Assembly (NCBI GenBank): GCA_900708905.1
Contig: CAADRB010000040.1
Location: forward strand, 675,265 to 739,264
Direction of reading: 5' to 3'
Length of the DNA stretch: 64,000 bases
DNA from: Hymenolepis diminuta
Lineage: Eukaryota > Platyhelminthes > Cestoda > Cyclophyllidea > Hymenolepididae
How positions within the stretch are numbered: the stretch's first letter is position 1; each line of letters starts with the position of its first letter. A program made the position numbers and the translations under genes. Under the pieces are notes generated by a model. It did no database searches. It was not told where the DNA came from and saw only the letters and a program-made list of their open reading frames with translations. Shown here piece after piece: positions 48,042 through 61,355 of the stretch.

Positions 48042-49219
48042 AAACTATTTTTAACTGCTAAGAAAATAATCTCCATCTAAATTTCCATCTAAAAACCGCT
48101 ATTATGTCGGATTCATGACCTGAAAACTCATAACTTCAATTTTTCTTTCATTCCTGTTTGCTTTCACAATATTTTTCATACAGTATATATTCATACGAGA
48201 ACAAATCATCAGAAAGAATACAAATTATCACTACTCGATCAACAACTTTTGCACGTCTATTATTTTTTCACTGTTCCCTCTACTTCATAAATCAGTAAAT
48301 TTTTTTATGTTCATAACGTGTTTTCATCCGTATCTTACGACAGGCTATCGATACTTTGTAAAAGGGAGAGCTAAGATGTGTAGAGTTTGAACAAAACTGC
48401 ATTGCAAAATGTTTTAAGATATTACTGAAATTACTGCACACAACATTTACGTAATTTTGGCAACAATAAATAATTAGCATATGTTAAATAAAAGGAACAG
48501 AAGAACTTGCCTCCATATGTCCTGAAGTGATATTTTAGATGTTAAAGAACATTATGTATTTATAAATGTGCTAAAATAAATTACTAATTACCCTACTAAT
48601 TCTGATGGATAAAGAGATTGGATTTTAAATAATAAAAAATTCATCTGAAAGCATATCGCAAATTAAGACAAAAATACAACATTTGTTATAGAAAATAATA
48701 ATTTTTACCGGTTTGGAAATATTATTTTAAAATTTGTAAATAAGAATGTAATGTATTATTTAAAAAAACCAAATGATTGTTTAGCTTACGAATTGTAAAT
48801 ATTTTATAAAATCCTAGTTAAAAATACATAATTTTTTGGTCCTTTATTTTAATGGGAACCACAATTATTATCAAAAATCTCTTTCAAATATTTTCAGCTA
48901 TAAAATGGTGTAATTAAGCTCTTGAGGTCGAATCCGTGTGTTCTTAATCAATATAAGGGAAATTCAGAATTACTCCATTGTGAACATTTTGAAATCTCAC
49001 CAAGTAATGTGCTATATTTGAGTAGCAATAGCTTCTATAATTTCATAAAATCTCTTAAGTAAAGCAATTACTTAAAGCAATCAGCCTCATTCAAACCACA
49101 TTCATTATTATACAGTCCAAACGAATTTTCAACACTTTTAAATTTTTGTAAAATGGATCAAATAAACAAAAATTGTCCTTGTATCGCTTGGTTTATTATT
49201 AAAACATCCAACTATGTTA

Positions 49220-49745
49220 TTGCAGGCATGCACGCTTTTGACAAACGCTTGTGGACAGCCTTCATTTCACCATTCAAATTCCCACGCACCCTAATCTTCA
49301 TTCACATCATCGCGAACATCATTTCTGCACGATGCGGATCTTGCAACCACAAAGTGTCCAAAAATTCCACTAATCACCAGTAGGGAAGTGATCCCATATG
49401 TGAGGCGATGTAACAGGCGTCGAGCTGCAATGGTCTTTTCTGATCCACCATTCCTATTCCCCACCCTTCCTCCCCCACTGATACTTAGATAGATAACCTG
49501 ACAAATGGAAAGAGCGTCCCCCAACCCATGCTACCGTATTAAGGAAGCCGAATACAAACAACTGTTCCTAGTGTTGTGTTTCTCTCTAAAGCGAGCAAGA
49601 AAGTGTGTTGCATTTCAGCGACGACCATGTTTATGCATACCTTGTATATCGCCAATGACTCATATGTCTAATGCAGCCAACCAGGTGCTGAGATATTCAC
49701 GCATATTGGAGGTGTGCCTATGTGTGCATTTAGTTAGCTGAGAAA
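49220..49745. other. GC-richer island, unclassified
   Basis: About 500 bases clearly richer in G+C than the flanks. It starts near TATTGCAG|GC, which would serve as a splice acceptor, followed by a 51-codon frame (MHAFDKRLW…) to TAG. No domain recognised. It could be an unrecognised exon, a promoter region or an old repeat insertion. Confidence 0.3.
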
Positions 49746-51681
49746 TGGTCTCAATACATTTATTGTTGACTGACATTTTGATTAGCGGGGGTAATTAGTC
49801 ATAATGCACAAAGATTATGGATTGACAGCAAAGGAGATAATGTGTATTTAGCGTAAACCAATTGAATTTTAGTTCCTCAATCATAATGAATCTCATTCTA
49901 TATTATATCATAAGTTACTCATTTTGTTAAAACTGTGGATCTAACAAAATTAATTTCCCGAGTTATTTGACTATACGCATTATATTAAATCTCTTTTGTA
50001 AGAAAGTAATAAATTCAATAATCTTTCTAATGAAAAATGTTTCAGTTTTGATCTGCTGTGCAAATATAAGCACCGAACTCTGAAACTCTGATTTTGCCGG
50101 TGGGCCTATTAATGCTTGACCTTTAATTTATTGACTATTCTGAAAGAATTTAAAATATCATCATGTTTGTTTGGTCATTTAACAGTTAATAAACTAAATA
50201 GCTTAAGATATTAGTTAAAGCTCTTGTAGATACTAGTAAAAATTTTACATTATAATCTAAATATTTCTGTTTCAGTGAACTTCAATAGTCTCCGCTGTGA
50301 TTAAATAAATTTCAATGCTATTCTCATCTGCCATCACTTAATAGCAGAAATATGCAAATAAATGACGGTGGCATGAACGACCAACATTAATATATTTTAA
50401 CCCGAAAACAAGATTTAGCTACCGTGAACATAATCCCATCGATCAACGTGGAGTTAAATTATAAAATTCGAAACAAATCCAAAACCTAAATTTATCACTT
50501 TCCTATAATTTGCGCTCTTCTCCTCCATTCCAAAGTCTTTTATTCTCCTTCCCCATGTTTTAAAATTTAATACTGTTTGTAGTGCCATATGCAATAATAA
50601 TTATTAAAGTAAACACTGATAATAAGAAGCGTATTCATAAGATCTTTTTATAATGCATGTCTTTTACTTCGAGTGGGTTTTTGAGGGATGTCTTCTAATA
50701 AGAAAGCCTTAGTTAATGAAATTTTAGTCAACGAACAGGAAGATTGTCATCTACCATCTCTTGTCCCTTGTAACCTCTTTTTTTTCAAGGTCACTGATTT
50801 TCAATCTGATTATTTCCCACATCAACCTCTCCCTTAAATATTAAAAAAATAGTTAATGGTGTCCCAAGACTGTAATTATGCTATTTCTGCAGTCTTATTT
50901 GTTGTTGGCATTAAATTCACACTAATATGACGAGAGGAGTATTTCCTCTGGGTCTCAATCAAATTTGAGTTATCATCACTTACATATCTCCAAATAACTG
51001 CAGTTCAAGAATGATAAATGAAGGGCTCAGTTTATTTGAAATCAAAGCTAAAAGCTCAGCTTGTACCGCTGTAGTCTATAATAAAGTAGCTATAGTAATG
51101 CTATCTATTATTAGAACTTACTCTTACCTATCTCGGTTAAACAAATAAAAGTTGATTTGAACAATAAATAGCTGTAAAAATAAGAAGGAGAGCGAAAGTG
51201 AGATTTATTTTGGAATGCTAACATCTGGGGTGATTGCCTTCTAATTACCCCGTAATTTTTAACCGGAAATAAATTCTAAAGAGTAAACACCAAACAAAAC
51301 CTAAACCTCTGAGAAATCCTCGTTGTTCTAGAAAAGTCTTCATGAATTAATTTTTTCTCGCCTGGAAAAAATTAGTTATGAAAGTTCTAAATGTCACTTT
51401 CCGAAGCGTATTTTGAATGGAATTTAACAAATGATTTCGTACTATTAATAAAATTGGCTTTTTTCTAGATAGCATGATTTCTGCTTCATTTGCATCGAGA
51501 AAATTAACAGGTATCGTATTGAAAAAGGAAATATTTGCAATAGTTTACTAAATTTCATCATGAAACAATATTTTAAAATAGACTATTAAGATACATCTAT
51601 TAACTTAAGTTGTCATTTATTATATATTCAGTAAAAGGTACCCTTTAAACAGAGTGTGCTAGTTTAGCCTCTAGAATTGGA

Positions 51682-51760
51682 TACGTTGGGGTCGGTAATT
51701 AAGCGGCTCTGCATTGTGGTCCTTGGTCATCCCAGGTTCGACCGTTAGTAGTATAATACT
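51682..51760 (+). mobile_element. tRNA-like sequence / SINE head
   Basis: GGGGTCGGTAATTAAGCGGC resembles the D-arm/A box of tRNA-derived elements (GTCTAGTGGTTAAGGCG type). CCCAGGTTCGACCG (B box at about 51735-51745) follows at tRNA-like spacing. The acceptor stem does not pair, so this is not a functional tRNA gene. A decayed tRNA pseudogene or SINE head is most likely. Confidence 0.4.
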
Positions 51761-54700
51761 GAGTACATTTCAATAACAGTGCCAAACGCCAATCGTTTAC
51801 TTTGTGCATTTGTATGAACTTGCTTTGTTGAATTATCTTCAAATTTTGTCTGATAAACATTACAATGATACTTTTAGAAGTATGGCAAACCCTTTGTCGT
51901 CTGCGGTCGACTTTTTACTTCCACATGTTCAAAGGTAAAGTAAAAAGCACTGAAATGTTTTTTTAAATTTTATTCTTTCGTGGTCGCTCCCTAAAGCAAA
52001 CCGCCACTTGATTCAACTAAATTTTAAATTTCACTTGCAGTACTGAATGTAAATCCTCATTGAGAAAGTCGGTATTCGCCTACACTATCTAGCCCTAAAA
52101 TTTAGATTAATACAGCATGTTTTGACAAAAGGTAGGTAGTTAATAATCCGTACTTTCAGATTTGTTTGACTTTTACTACTTTTATTTGAAATTATTAATA
52201 ATATTTCAATAAGCTTATCTGAGTTGTATTTTTTTAATTAAAATGATCTTATATAAGATTTAAAAAACCTATATTATTAATATTTTCATAAGTTTAGCAG
52301 ATTTAGACACCGCACTGATGCGTTTTAATAGCAGAAATACTTGACTACTCCAAGGTTCGGGAAATAAACTTGTAAATGGTTTATGAAAAAACTTCAAAAT
52401 GTGTTAATTAGAGAACACTCGGTAAGAGAGACGTTCAATGTCATTTGTATTATTTTTCAAATATTCTCAGTTAACTATTACAAGGCTTTCAAAAGTAGGG
52501 GAAGACGGACTTTCGATTCTCAAGCAATTACTTCGAGCCAACGTGTAGATAACACAAGAAACAATTAGTTGAATATAATGATTGCATATTAATTTTTAAA
52601 ACTTTTATACTATGCTATTCAGAACAGTAGATGTATAACATTGAGGTTTTAAATCTGTGGAGAGATTATCAAAATATTTAATCTGAGATCACAATAAAAT
52701 GCGAAATGTAGATTTTCTGTGCTGTTTATGGTTGGAATAATAAAATTGACTCGTATTTTTTATGCAAGCATTCCTGAAAATAGATTGGTTCCCACAGATT
52801 TATTGCGCGATACGATTGGAGCCTCCTCTATCAATCTGAGATGTTCATAGTATTCATCACCTAACCGTAAAACTTAAGATGATTGAATTCTTATCACAGA
52901 ATTCCTTAATTGCCAGCCATAATGACCCAACGTTAAAAGTGCTGCTTAATGTGTTTACTCCTGATAGCCGGTGGATCCACTATTACAGAACATTAATGAA
53001 ATGTAACCGGTTGGTATTTGCCGACTGAAGAGGTCTACGCTGTTTGCGAACATTTAAACATGTAGTAGTGGGATCTTGACCACTATTCAGTTGCTCTTTA
53101 TAAAACTACACGCTATTTAAATCTCATTTTGAAAAAGAGAGAAAATTTTTCCCAAACGAAGGGTCTCTATTGGCAAAATAAATTTACTTATATAGGATTC
53201 GGTATGTGATAAATAATAGGCTGCCTGATAAGCCAATAATTACAGCGACAAGTTCTTAAATGATAGCTTTTCATATTCCGGTATGAGCGTAAGAATCCAG
53301 TAATCGGTAATCCAGTGCAGAGGAGATGAAGGCTGTGAGATTCCTTCGAGCGCATTGAAAATATTCAATCAGGCTTCCCAACAGGGATGCTATTCACTCA
53401 TCCGTATTATTAGTATCAACGCTCATGAAATACAAGGCTGCTTTAACCAATCATATTCATTGAAGATAATCTGAATTAAAAATATGTGCATTTTTTTAGT
53501 TAGGGTCTAATATGGCAGGCTGAAGGAATCGAGAAGTCTGACTATCAAGTCATACTTATTTGATTTCTGGGAGCATTGTGTTGCCTGCTTTCTCATATAA
53601 AGCAAAGCTTACTATATTTTAATATTAAAATCTTTTTTGTTGTCTAATAAAAATATTAAAGATTTTGCATTTAATTAGTGGAAAATAAGTGCTTAATCAA
53701 TTTTAAGTCATATTTACATGGTTCTTTTAAGCTAGTCAACTGAGGTGTCTTGTAAACAAGGACCCTTACTAATATTCATAGTTTGCTAGTCAAGAACTCT
53801 AGCAATCCTTCGGATTTATGTGGATACTGTAGAAGACCTGGTCATTATTTATTCTTTATACCGATACTCATGGTCAACGAGTAGTGCTCCTGATATGGAG
53901 TTAAATCTTGACTTTTCGCAATAGAATATTTGATTAGTCGAATTCTAAAAATAAATTACTTATTATGGATGGGGAATTTTAAGTTCAATATATTTTTATC
54001 AATCGCTCACAAAATTCTGTCGATGTTTTGTTGGTTTTCCCATGATTAAGACGACATGTTTGACATGTCAGTGAATAAGATTTCTCTCTATTTCCTTGTT
54101 TAACAATTTATTTGTGCCACATCACTTGAAATTATGAATACAATAAGTTCACTTACGCTAAAGCTTACTTGATATTTTTAATTTTTTGTCGATATCTAGG
54201 ATAAAACTTTAAATTCTAAATATTGAAATCCCTTTTCTGCATTCTACGTTCACAAACTTTGGAAGAGAGAGGGAACTGAAGTTGCAGAGACAGACAAACA
54301 AAGGGTAAGTAAGCAGTGAAAATTGTTCTCCAATAGTAAGTAATAAAATTGTTATTTTGAAGGGCGAAGTGCTAAGTGAGCAATTATTGGATAGTTGGAA
54401 GCCAAAAATAAACGGAGCAAAACGGATTGAAACCTAGACATTACCCTCAACATCATTTCTATCCCCTCCTATTTATTATTCATTAGGCTTTCTGTGTTTT
54501 TCCACCGCTGAAAATTGTAAAATATTTGGTCTTGTCATAAACCCTAATATGATGTCATACTGACTAGTATTGTTCTTATGAACATCTTGTGACCTTTAAC
54601 TGAAAATATTCTGATTTATCCTTGCGTTATCTGCACACTACTGTAATTTTTAATAATAATATATAAAGTCAGTTTATTTGAAGATTGTATAGAGCACTAC

Positions 54701-57700
54701 TTTCCAGTTCTAAAACGTCGAAGGTAGAGCTCTGAGAGGTTTTATAATTACCTTTTCCGTATTTCAACATTATTTTCCAGCTTTAAATTTATTTTTAAAA
54801 GTCATATTTGTGGAAAAATTTTCACACCATTTCATTGAGCAGCCTCAAATTTGAAATAAGTATATGAGAGTACACATTCAGTACCCATAAAAGTAAGGAG
54901 AGTGGCTGCGTAAGCAATTTCATTGTCACTTGCCTGCTGTATCTGACATGAAGAATTTTAGGTTAATCGGATTCATGAGCGTTCGAGTGGTGGTCAGTGC
55001 TAGTGAAATTAGTTTTGGCACAAATCTCATACAATTCAAAGAATTTAAAAAATTATATTCTAATTTAATAATTTATTATCCCTAATTTTCTAAGTATTGA
55101 TTACATTGGCTGCTCAAAAATGGTCAAAATTAGGAGGTTTATGTCGTGTTCCCTACGATGGGACGAAGAATAAGGGTAAATAGGAAACGGCATCGCGATA
55201 AATTTCTTGTGAACACACAGTTGGATACATAACATCACATGCCTCATAGACAACTTTATATTTTTACAGAGCTGATTTAATCTCCAATCTACTACTTAGA
55301 GCAAACGCAAGACTTTGTATAGTGTCAAGAATCTTCCATGAAGAAATAAAATTCATCACCCTTCAACTTTTTCTGGTAAGTAGGGACATCAAATACATAT
55401 TTTTGGAAATCTGAAACAAAGCACTTGCCTTTCTATTGTCTCCATTTATGCAAAAATTATTTCAATCACACTAGATTTTGGTAGATATGCTCCGCTATTA
55501 TACATTGATTACTAATATATTTATATTCATTACATGATATATTCAACTATGCTTAAAAATATATTAATATTACTTTTAAATGCCAACCGATTGTGTTATA
55601 TGTTTATTCATGAGTGTTGAAAAGTGGTAGTAAGATCCTGTTTTGCTGTTCAGAAAATGAGATGCGTTTGGGTTGATATGAAAAGCCAGAAGTTGGAAAA
55701 AATTTCTAACGTCATTAAATTATCTTCGAAATTTCAAAATTTTATTTTCATTATGTGGGCAATATTTACGTATGCGATTTGCTTACGAACTTTAGTCAAA
55801 TGGGGAAAAAGAAATTACGGCAAAATTCCAGTATAAAAGCATTTCCTTTGACCTCTATTTTCTTACCGTAAAAAAACACACATTTAATGTTTAATTTGAC
55901 TACATAAAGTTTTTCATTACAACAAATTTCAACAAACTTATCCTATAATAAATTAATTTTATGTACTTCTTAAAATTTAATTAAATTATTTAGTAAGGAA
56001 AAGTACTAATGAAGTTTTATTTTATGAAAAAAGGTCAAATTTTCAGTTCTGAACATATAGTGCAATATGATATGAAAATTTTGGGTTCACTTCATAAAAA
56101 ACTTTATTTTTAATCACAACATAAAATTACCAACAAGGAAAAAAATAATTACTGTAATAAATATAAAATATTCATTTAAGGCGTATAGCCAATTTTATCA
56201 GATATATTTAGTTTTATCAGACTAATTTATTCATACCCTTTAATTTTATCTTCATTACGGCGTTTTGCTCTTTCATTAAACAGCTATGACCTCTATTCCT
56301 CCAACCTTATCACTATTATTTAGGTGTAGGGAAAGCAACAATTAGATTCAAATTTTTTTTTGATGTCCAAGGTTTCAAAAACTTAAACAGAATGGTAGTT
56401 GTGATTTAATAATGTATTCAAATGAACTCACAGTGATGTTGCTTTGAGATAGAATAGCTGGCCCGCATTTGATTTAATAGAATCTGAAGCAAACCCCTTT
56501 CTTACAAAATTTCCAATTGAAAAAAGCTATACAGTCGTCATTAATGTGGATATAAGCACTTGTATGGTGAAACAGGGTTTTATTATGGAATTTTCAAATG
56601 ATTGTCGATCCTCTTATACGTAAATGAAATCGAACGTCGATCAAAACGCCAATTAATTAGTATATGGCACACGTTTGAAAGTATCTCTGGAATAATCATA
56701 ATCTTTTTCTGCAAAAATTTGATAGGTAAATTTTATTATCTAAAAATCTCCTTCAAAGCAGTGAAAATTAAATGGACAATTACTTTTGATTATGTTAAGA
56801 AATGTTCATATTGCCATCTATTATCGAATAGCATAAGTTGGACTCACGTCTCTCGATGTTTCAAAAATAGAGTATTTGTTCAAAACCGTTTTGCCAAAGT
56901 CGTTTTCTATGCTTTTGAAAAAGTGATTGTATAAAAAGAGGAGGTTTGGATGAATTAGTTATAATATTTAAGTCAAAATATTCTATTTGAAAATTGCGTA
57001 TTTTGCTCAGATTTGAGATCACAAGTGTGGCGGGATGAAAATTACACTAAATGTCAGATTTATCTAGATTTAAATAAACTTTTATAGGCACCCTCAAAAT
57101 CATGTATTTCATATATTTTATTTGTCATTCATTTGAAAGAAGAACACATACAACTCACCAAGATTAGATTCTGTTGCAAATCCAATTCTTATTGCTACTG
57201 AGGTGTCATTTTTCATAAGCTTAGACCAGTTATCTAGTACTACTCATTAAAAAGTCAATTGACAGTTGATTTTACAGGAGTAAATAAGCCTGAATTATTT
57301 ATTAATTTCCAATTCTGAGACAAAAAGGGCTTTTTACTTATTGATAAATAATCTCGCCTTCAAAAACTCTGGACAGTTGTTCATTATCTGAAGTGAATTT
57401 GGACATTTTTCACAAGCTAAACAGAGTTAAGGTAATACAATTGGTAGAAATAGTTGCCTTTTTTCAATGAATATTAGAAAATCAAACGGCATCTTTCTGT
57501 TTTCTACAAAGACGAACGATATGAAGTAAACCGAATTTCATCCTAATACATTTTGATACAGATAGTTAGCAAGAATTAATTCGCAATTTCCAGAACAGGG
57601 AACAAATCAAAAGTTCTATTTGGAATTCGGTTTAGTTGTTTTGTACTTTTTTTTCTGAAATTAAAAAAAAACAGTTTGAAATTTGTGGCCTTAAGTCGTT

Positions 57701-60700
57701 CACTGCATTTATTGACGAGGTTTTTGATCTATATGAATATCTTTATTCTAGAATAAATGGATTTGAATTTCATCATGTTTTTCGATTCACAGGCCCAATT
57801 TCTCAGTCTAAGATAGAAAAAAGAGTCAGACATTTAAGGCATTTTGGGATTTTGATGACATTTTACTGAACGATCCAGACAGAATCAAGATAGTTCTGGC
57901 TAAATTAAATCTGAAAATGTTCTGGATGGATGGTATCTGTGAGCTTTCCACGTTTAGCAGTTCCTAACCTCTGTAATTATGGACTGACCTTTCTAAATCT
58001 GACATATGTTGGGATTGTTCCCTAAAACTTCCTTGCATTTTTCAGACCAGTTAATGAATGTTTGATCACAGTGAAACTCACCCATTTTAAAAACCAGGGA
58101 CTCTGCAGGTATTTTGAGAAAAATATCTGAGTTCTACGTTTCTACATTAATGATCTTGAAAAGTTCCCAACAGCATCATATAAATTTCGCGCTGTTTTAC
58201 AGTAATAATTCTTATTTTTCCTGCAGTTTCTTCATTCTTAATTTGTTTCGCCTCAACTATTTCTCCAGGATAAGTTTGAATTCTTCCATTTTCAAAGTCA
58301 CTATTAGGTTCAATAATCATATTTTCAGTCATTTTTAGCATCTGCGATCTTCAAGCCCCATATCTCAGTCGGATAACCTAACAAGTTCCAGATAAATTGA
58401 ACGTCTGAAGATTCTCGTATAATTAATGAGAACAATACATAATATTAAAATATTATGAGGCTATTTTCTAGTACACTTCAGTTACATTTTAACCACGTGA
58501 AGAAGCAATTTCCGAAAAATTTAATCAACCCATCAAGTACTTCAGAACACCGCGGAAATGAGGCGTTTTATAGACAAACTGAGAGGTTGGAACTTGCAAC
58601 TGTGGAGTGTTAACCCGTGTTATATAAAGTACTCAAAACCAAATTGATCTTGGACAAAATAAAGGAAATTTGATCAGACGCTCTATTTTTATTTAAATAC
58701 CATTCATCCCATTCTTCTTTATTTTATCCCCCATAACTCTATTGAGAGTTTGGATTCTTTCGTGACTTGTTATGACAAGATAAGAGTAGTACTAATTCTG
58801 AAGCAAATTTTTGCCATTTTTCCTACAAAATTGTTGTGTGGTATTATTATGCATCAGTGACTTAAGGGAAAGCGATAGCTATCTAATTTGGGAAGATTTT
58901 GTCTCTGACTCTATCCCTCAATTATTGGAAATAAATAATCGAGAGTAAATAATCTACTCAAAATTGATCCATTTAAATAATCCTTTTATTATAAAATTTG
59001 ATCATGAAAGTCCTTTTACACGCTGATTCCATAGGTTGATAAACGATATCTATTAATTTTTGTCCCTTCTTCATTTTATACCTTGGTTTTACATAGGAAC
59101 ATTTAAATACTTACGACTCTAACAAAGATCGAAAATTTTAGTATATCAGGTTAAATTTGAATAAAATTGCATTTACAACGCAGATAATATCTTGAAATTT
59201 GAAGATTTTTGGTCTTGAAAAGTGAGTCAGTGTTTGGAGATGGCGTTGTGACTAGCAACCCTTTTTTCTTACCAACTTCCTGGTTCAATTTAGTTCAGAA
59301 CTTCAAGGTAAAACTAAACAAATTATTAATATTAGTTCATGGTTCCGATTTCATTTTCAGGGTAGGTTTTCATGCGCAGGCAAGTTTAATAATTCAAATT
59401 TTATAATCAGCAACCTGACTGTGAAAATTCTTATCCGCTATATCCAGTGCTTATAGATCGGCGGTTTTATTAAAATGGTTTATCTTCTCACTTCAGTTCG
59501 TCTTCTTTCAGAAAGTTGAGAAGGTAAAGAATGTAGAAAGCCTTACCTTTATCTAATCTTTTATTTTTAGATGTGATTATCTAACATTTTTTTATTTCTT
59601 CTAAACTATCACTAAATCAAGTAATTACTCGTGACTTAAAATGAAATTAAATATAATCTAGAATCATTTTAAAATAATTTCAGTGAATATGCTGTGGAGA
59701 ATCTTTTAAATGAATATAAATAGTACAATGCCAGAGTTAATGCTTTTTGTGAATATTTCTCACTTTCCGCGAGAAAGTTTTCCTTTTGCTATAATGCTAA
59801 AACGTACGTGAAGAGAAAATTGTGATGACAAAAAAAAGTTAACTTAACGTCCAATCGCTACACTTGAATGACCGCGTTGGTTAAAACAAGCACAACCCAT
59901 TAAACTTTGGGAATATTGCAATTTTCACTTGCTGTTACTACAACTACTCTAGTAACTAAACTAGACAAGTATTAAATATGGAAAATTTTTCTAGAATTGA
60001 ACTGAGAGGAGGAAACGAACAAAGTGGGAATGGTGGAATCACAGCGTGGTATCTCTTTACGCACTCGACCGAAATCGACACTTATATTATTCGTTTGAGA
60101 GTATTTGTACTCTCTCACCGAAACATTTATAACTCTTCCTCGTCATCAGCACCAAAATGTCCGTTTTAATTAACCAAGAAGAGCTGTCTGAGGTGTCACC
60201 AAAACTAATACTTCCACTTCTTCTCCTGCTTCTATTTCGTTAATTCGCCAATTTCATTTCACTTCAAGAAATTTGCTTTTTTAGTACTCCATTCGTCTGT
60301 GTTTGACAAAAGTTCCAGCCATTTCAAACTGAAGCAAGAGCAATAACTGAAATTTTCAGCGAAATATTAATAATACCAATGCTTGAGTAAAACTCCTACT
60401 TAAAAATCGCAAATCAAATCACAATTTTTTAAAAATACATCAAAACTATAATTTTAATATTAATTTATATATTTTTCAATGATGTAGTTGTAAAGGCTAT
60501 TTTGATACTGTAATATTTTCAAAGATTTATTTTAAGATTTTAGAGCCAGTGATAATTAAAATGGGGAGGATTAATTTGCTATAGGAATAAAATTTGCCGT
60601 AATAACTTGGCAAACGAACACCTTTGTGTAACACGATTATGAGGACCTGTTTTGATGCATAATCCAATGTTTGAAATATAATGGATTCAAAATAAATTCT

Positions 60701-61204
60701 TATCATTGTTAAAAATTTTTGACAAATAAATTTACAAGCACTTGCAAAGAACCATCCGTATTTGTTTATTCCTCCTGAAAGCATTTGAATGTTGACATGG
60801 ATTTTTCTAATAGAAAAATTATTTTATCTACCTTTTCCATGTTTTGTGAAAATTATTCATCGCTAATGTGTTTTTTTCCTTTTTTTGTTTATGATATTCG
60901 GAAAATATGAATTTGCACCAAATAATGTGCAAATACATGAATATATTACATAACTTGCAATTTCATCGAGAATATTTTTAAAAATTACTTGAATTTACAA
61001 AATTATGCCCTGATTCTGCTATTGCAAGATGATCACATTCAACTGCTTCCGTATTGACAAGAATTACTAGTGCGATTAAATACCAACTTCAATGGGTTTG
61101 CATCGATCTCGTGAACTCCGACTTAATGAAAGTGCGAACCGACAACTGCGTCACACGTGCCCACACCCATTATAAATGGCTTTTTTCAATGCACAAATTT
61201 TGAA

Positions 61205-61355
61205 AGGGGAGTATCAAGGAACTTACTTGGTCAGAAACCCAGATTCTATCACTCTCCATACCGTCTAGATTTAATCAGTGCATCGAAGTATACCGATAGG
61301 CAGCGAACCCACGGATTTTGAATAAGAACACATTATAACCATTGCCCCACTCTTG
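61205..61355 (-). mobile_element. tRNA-derived SINE candidate
   Basis: Read on the minus strand: A box-like GGGGCAATGGTTA (61348-61336), then B box-like GGGTTCGCTGCC (61310-61299), then a non-tRNA body CTATCGGTATACTTCGATGC and …TCTGGGTTTCTGACC. The A-to-B distance is a little short for a tRNA. No poly(A) end was pinned down. Confidence 0.45.
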
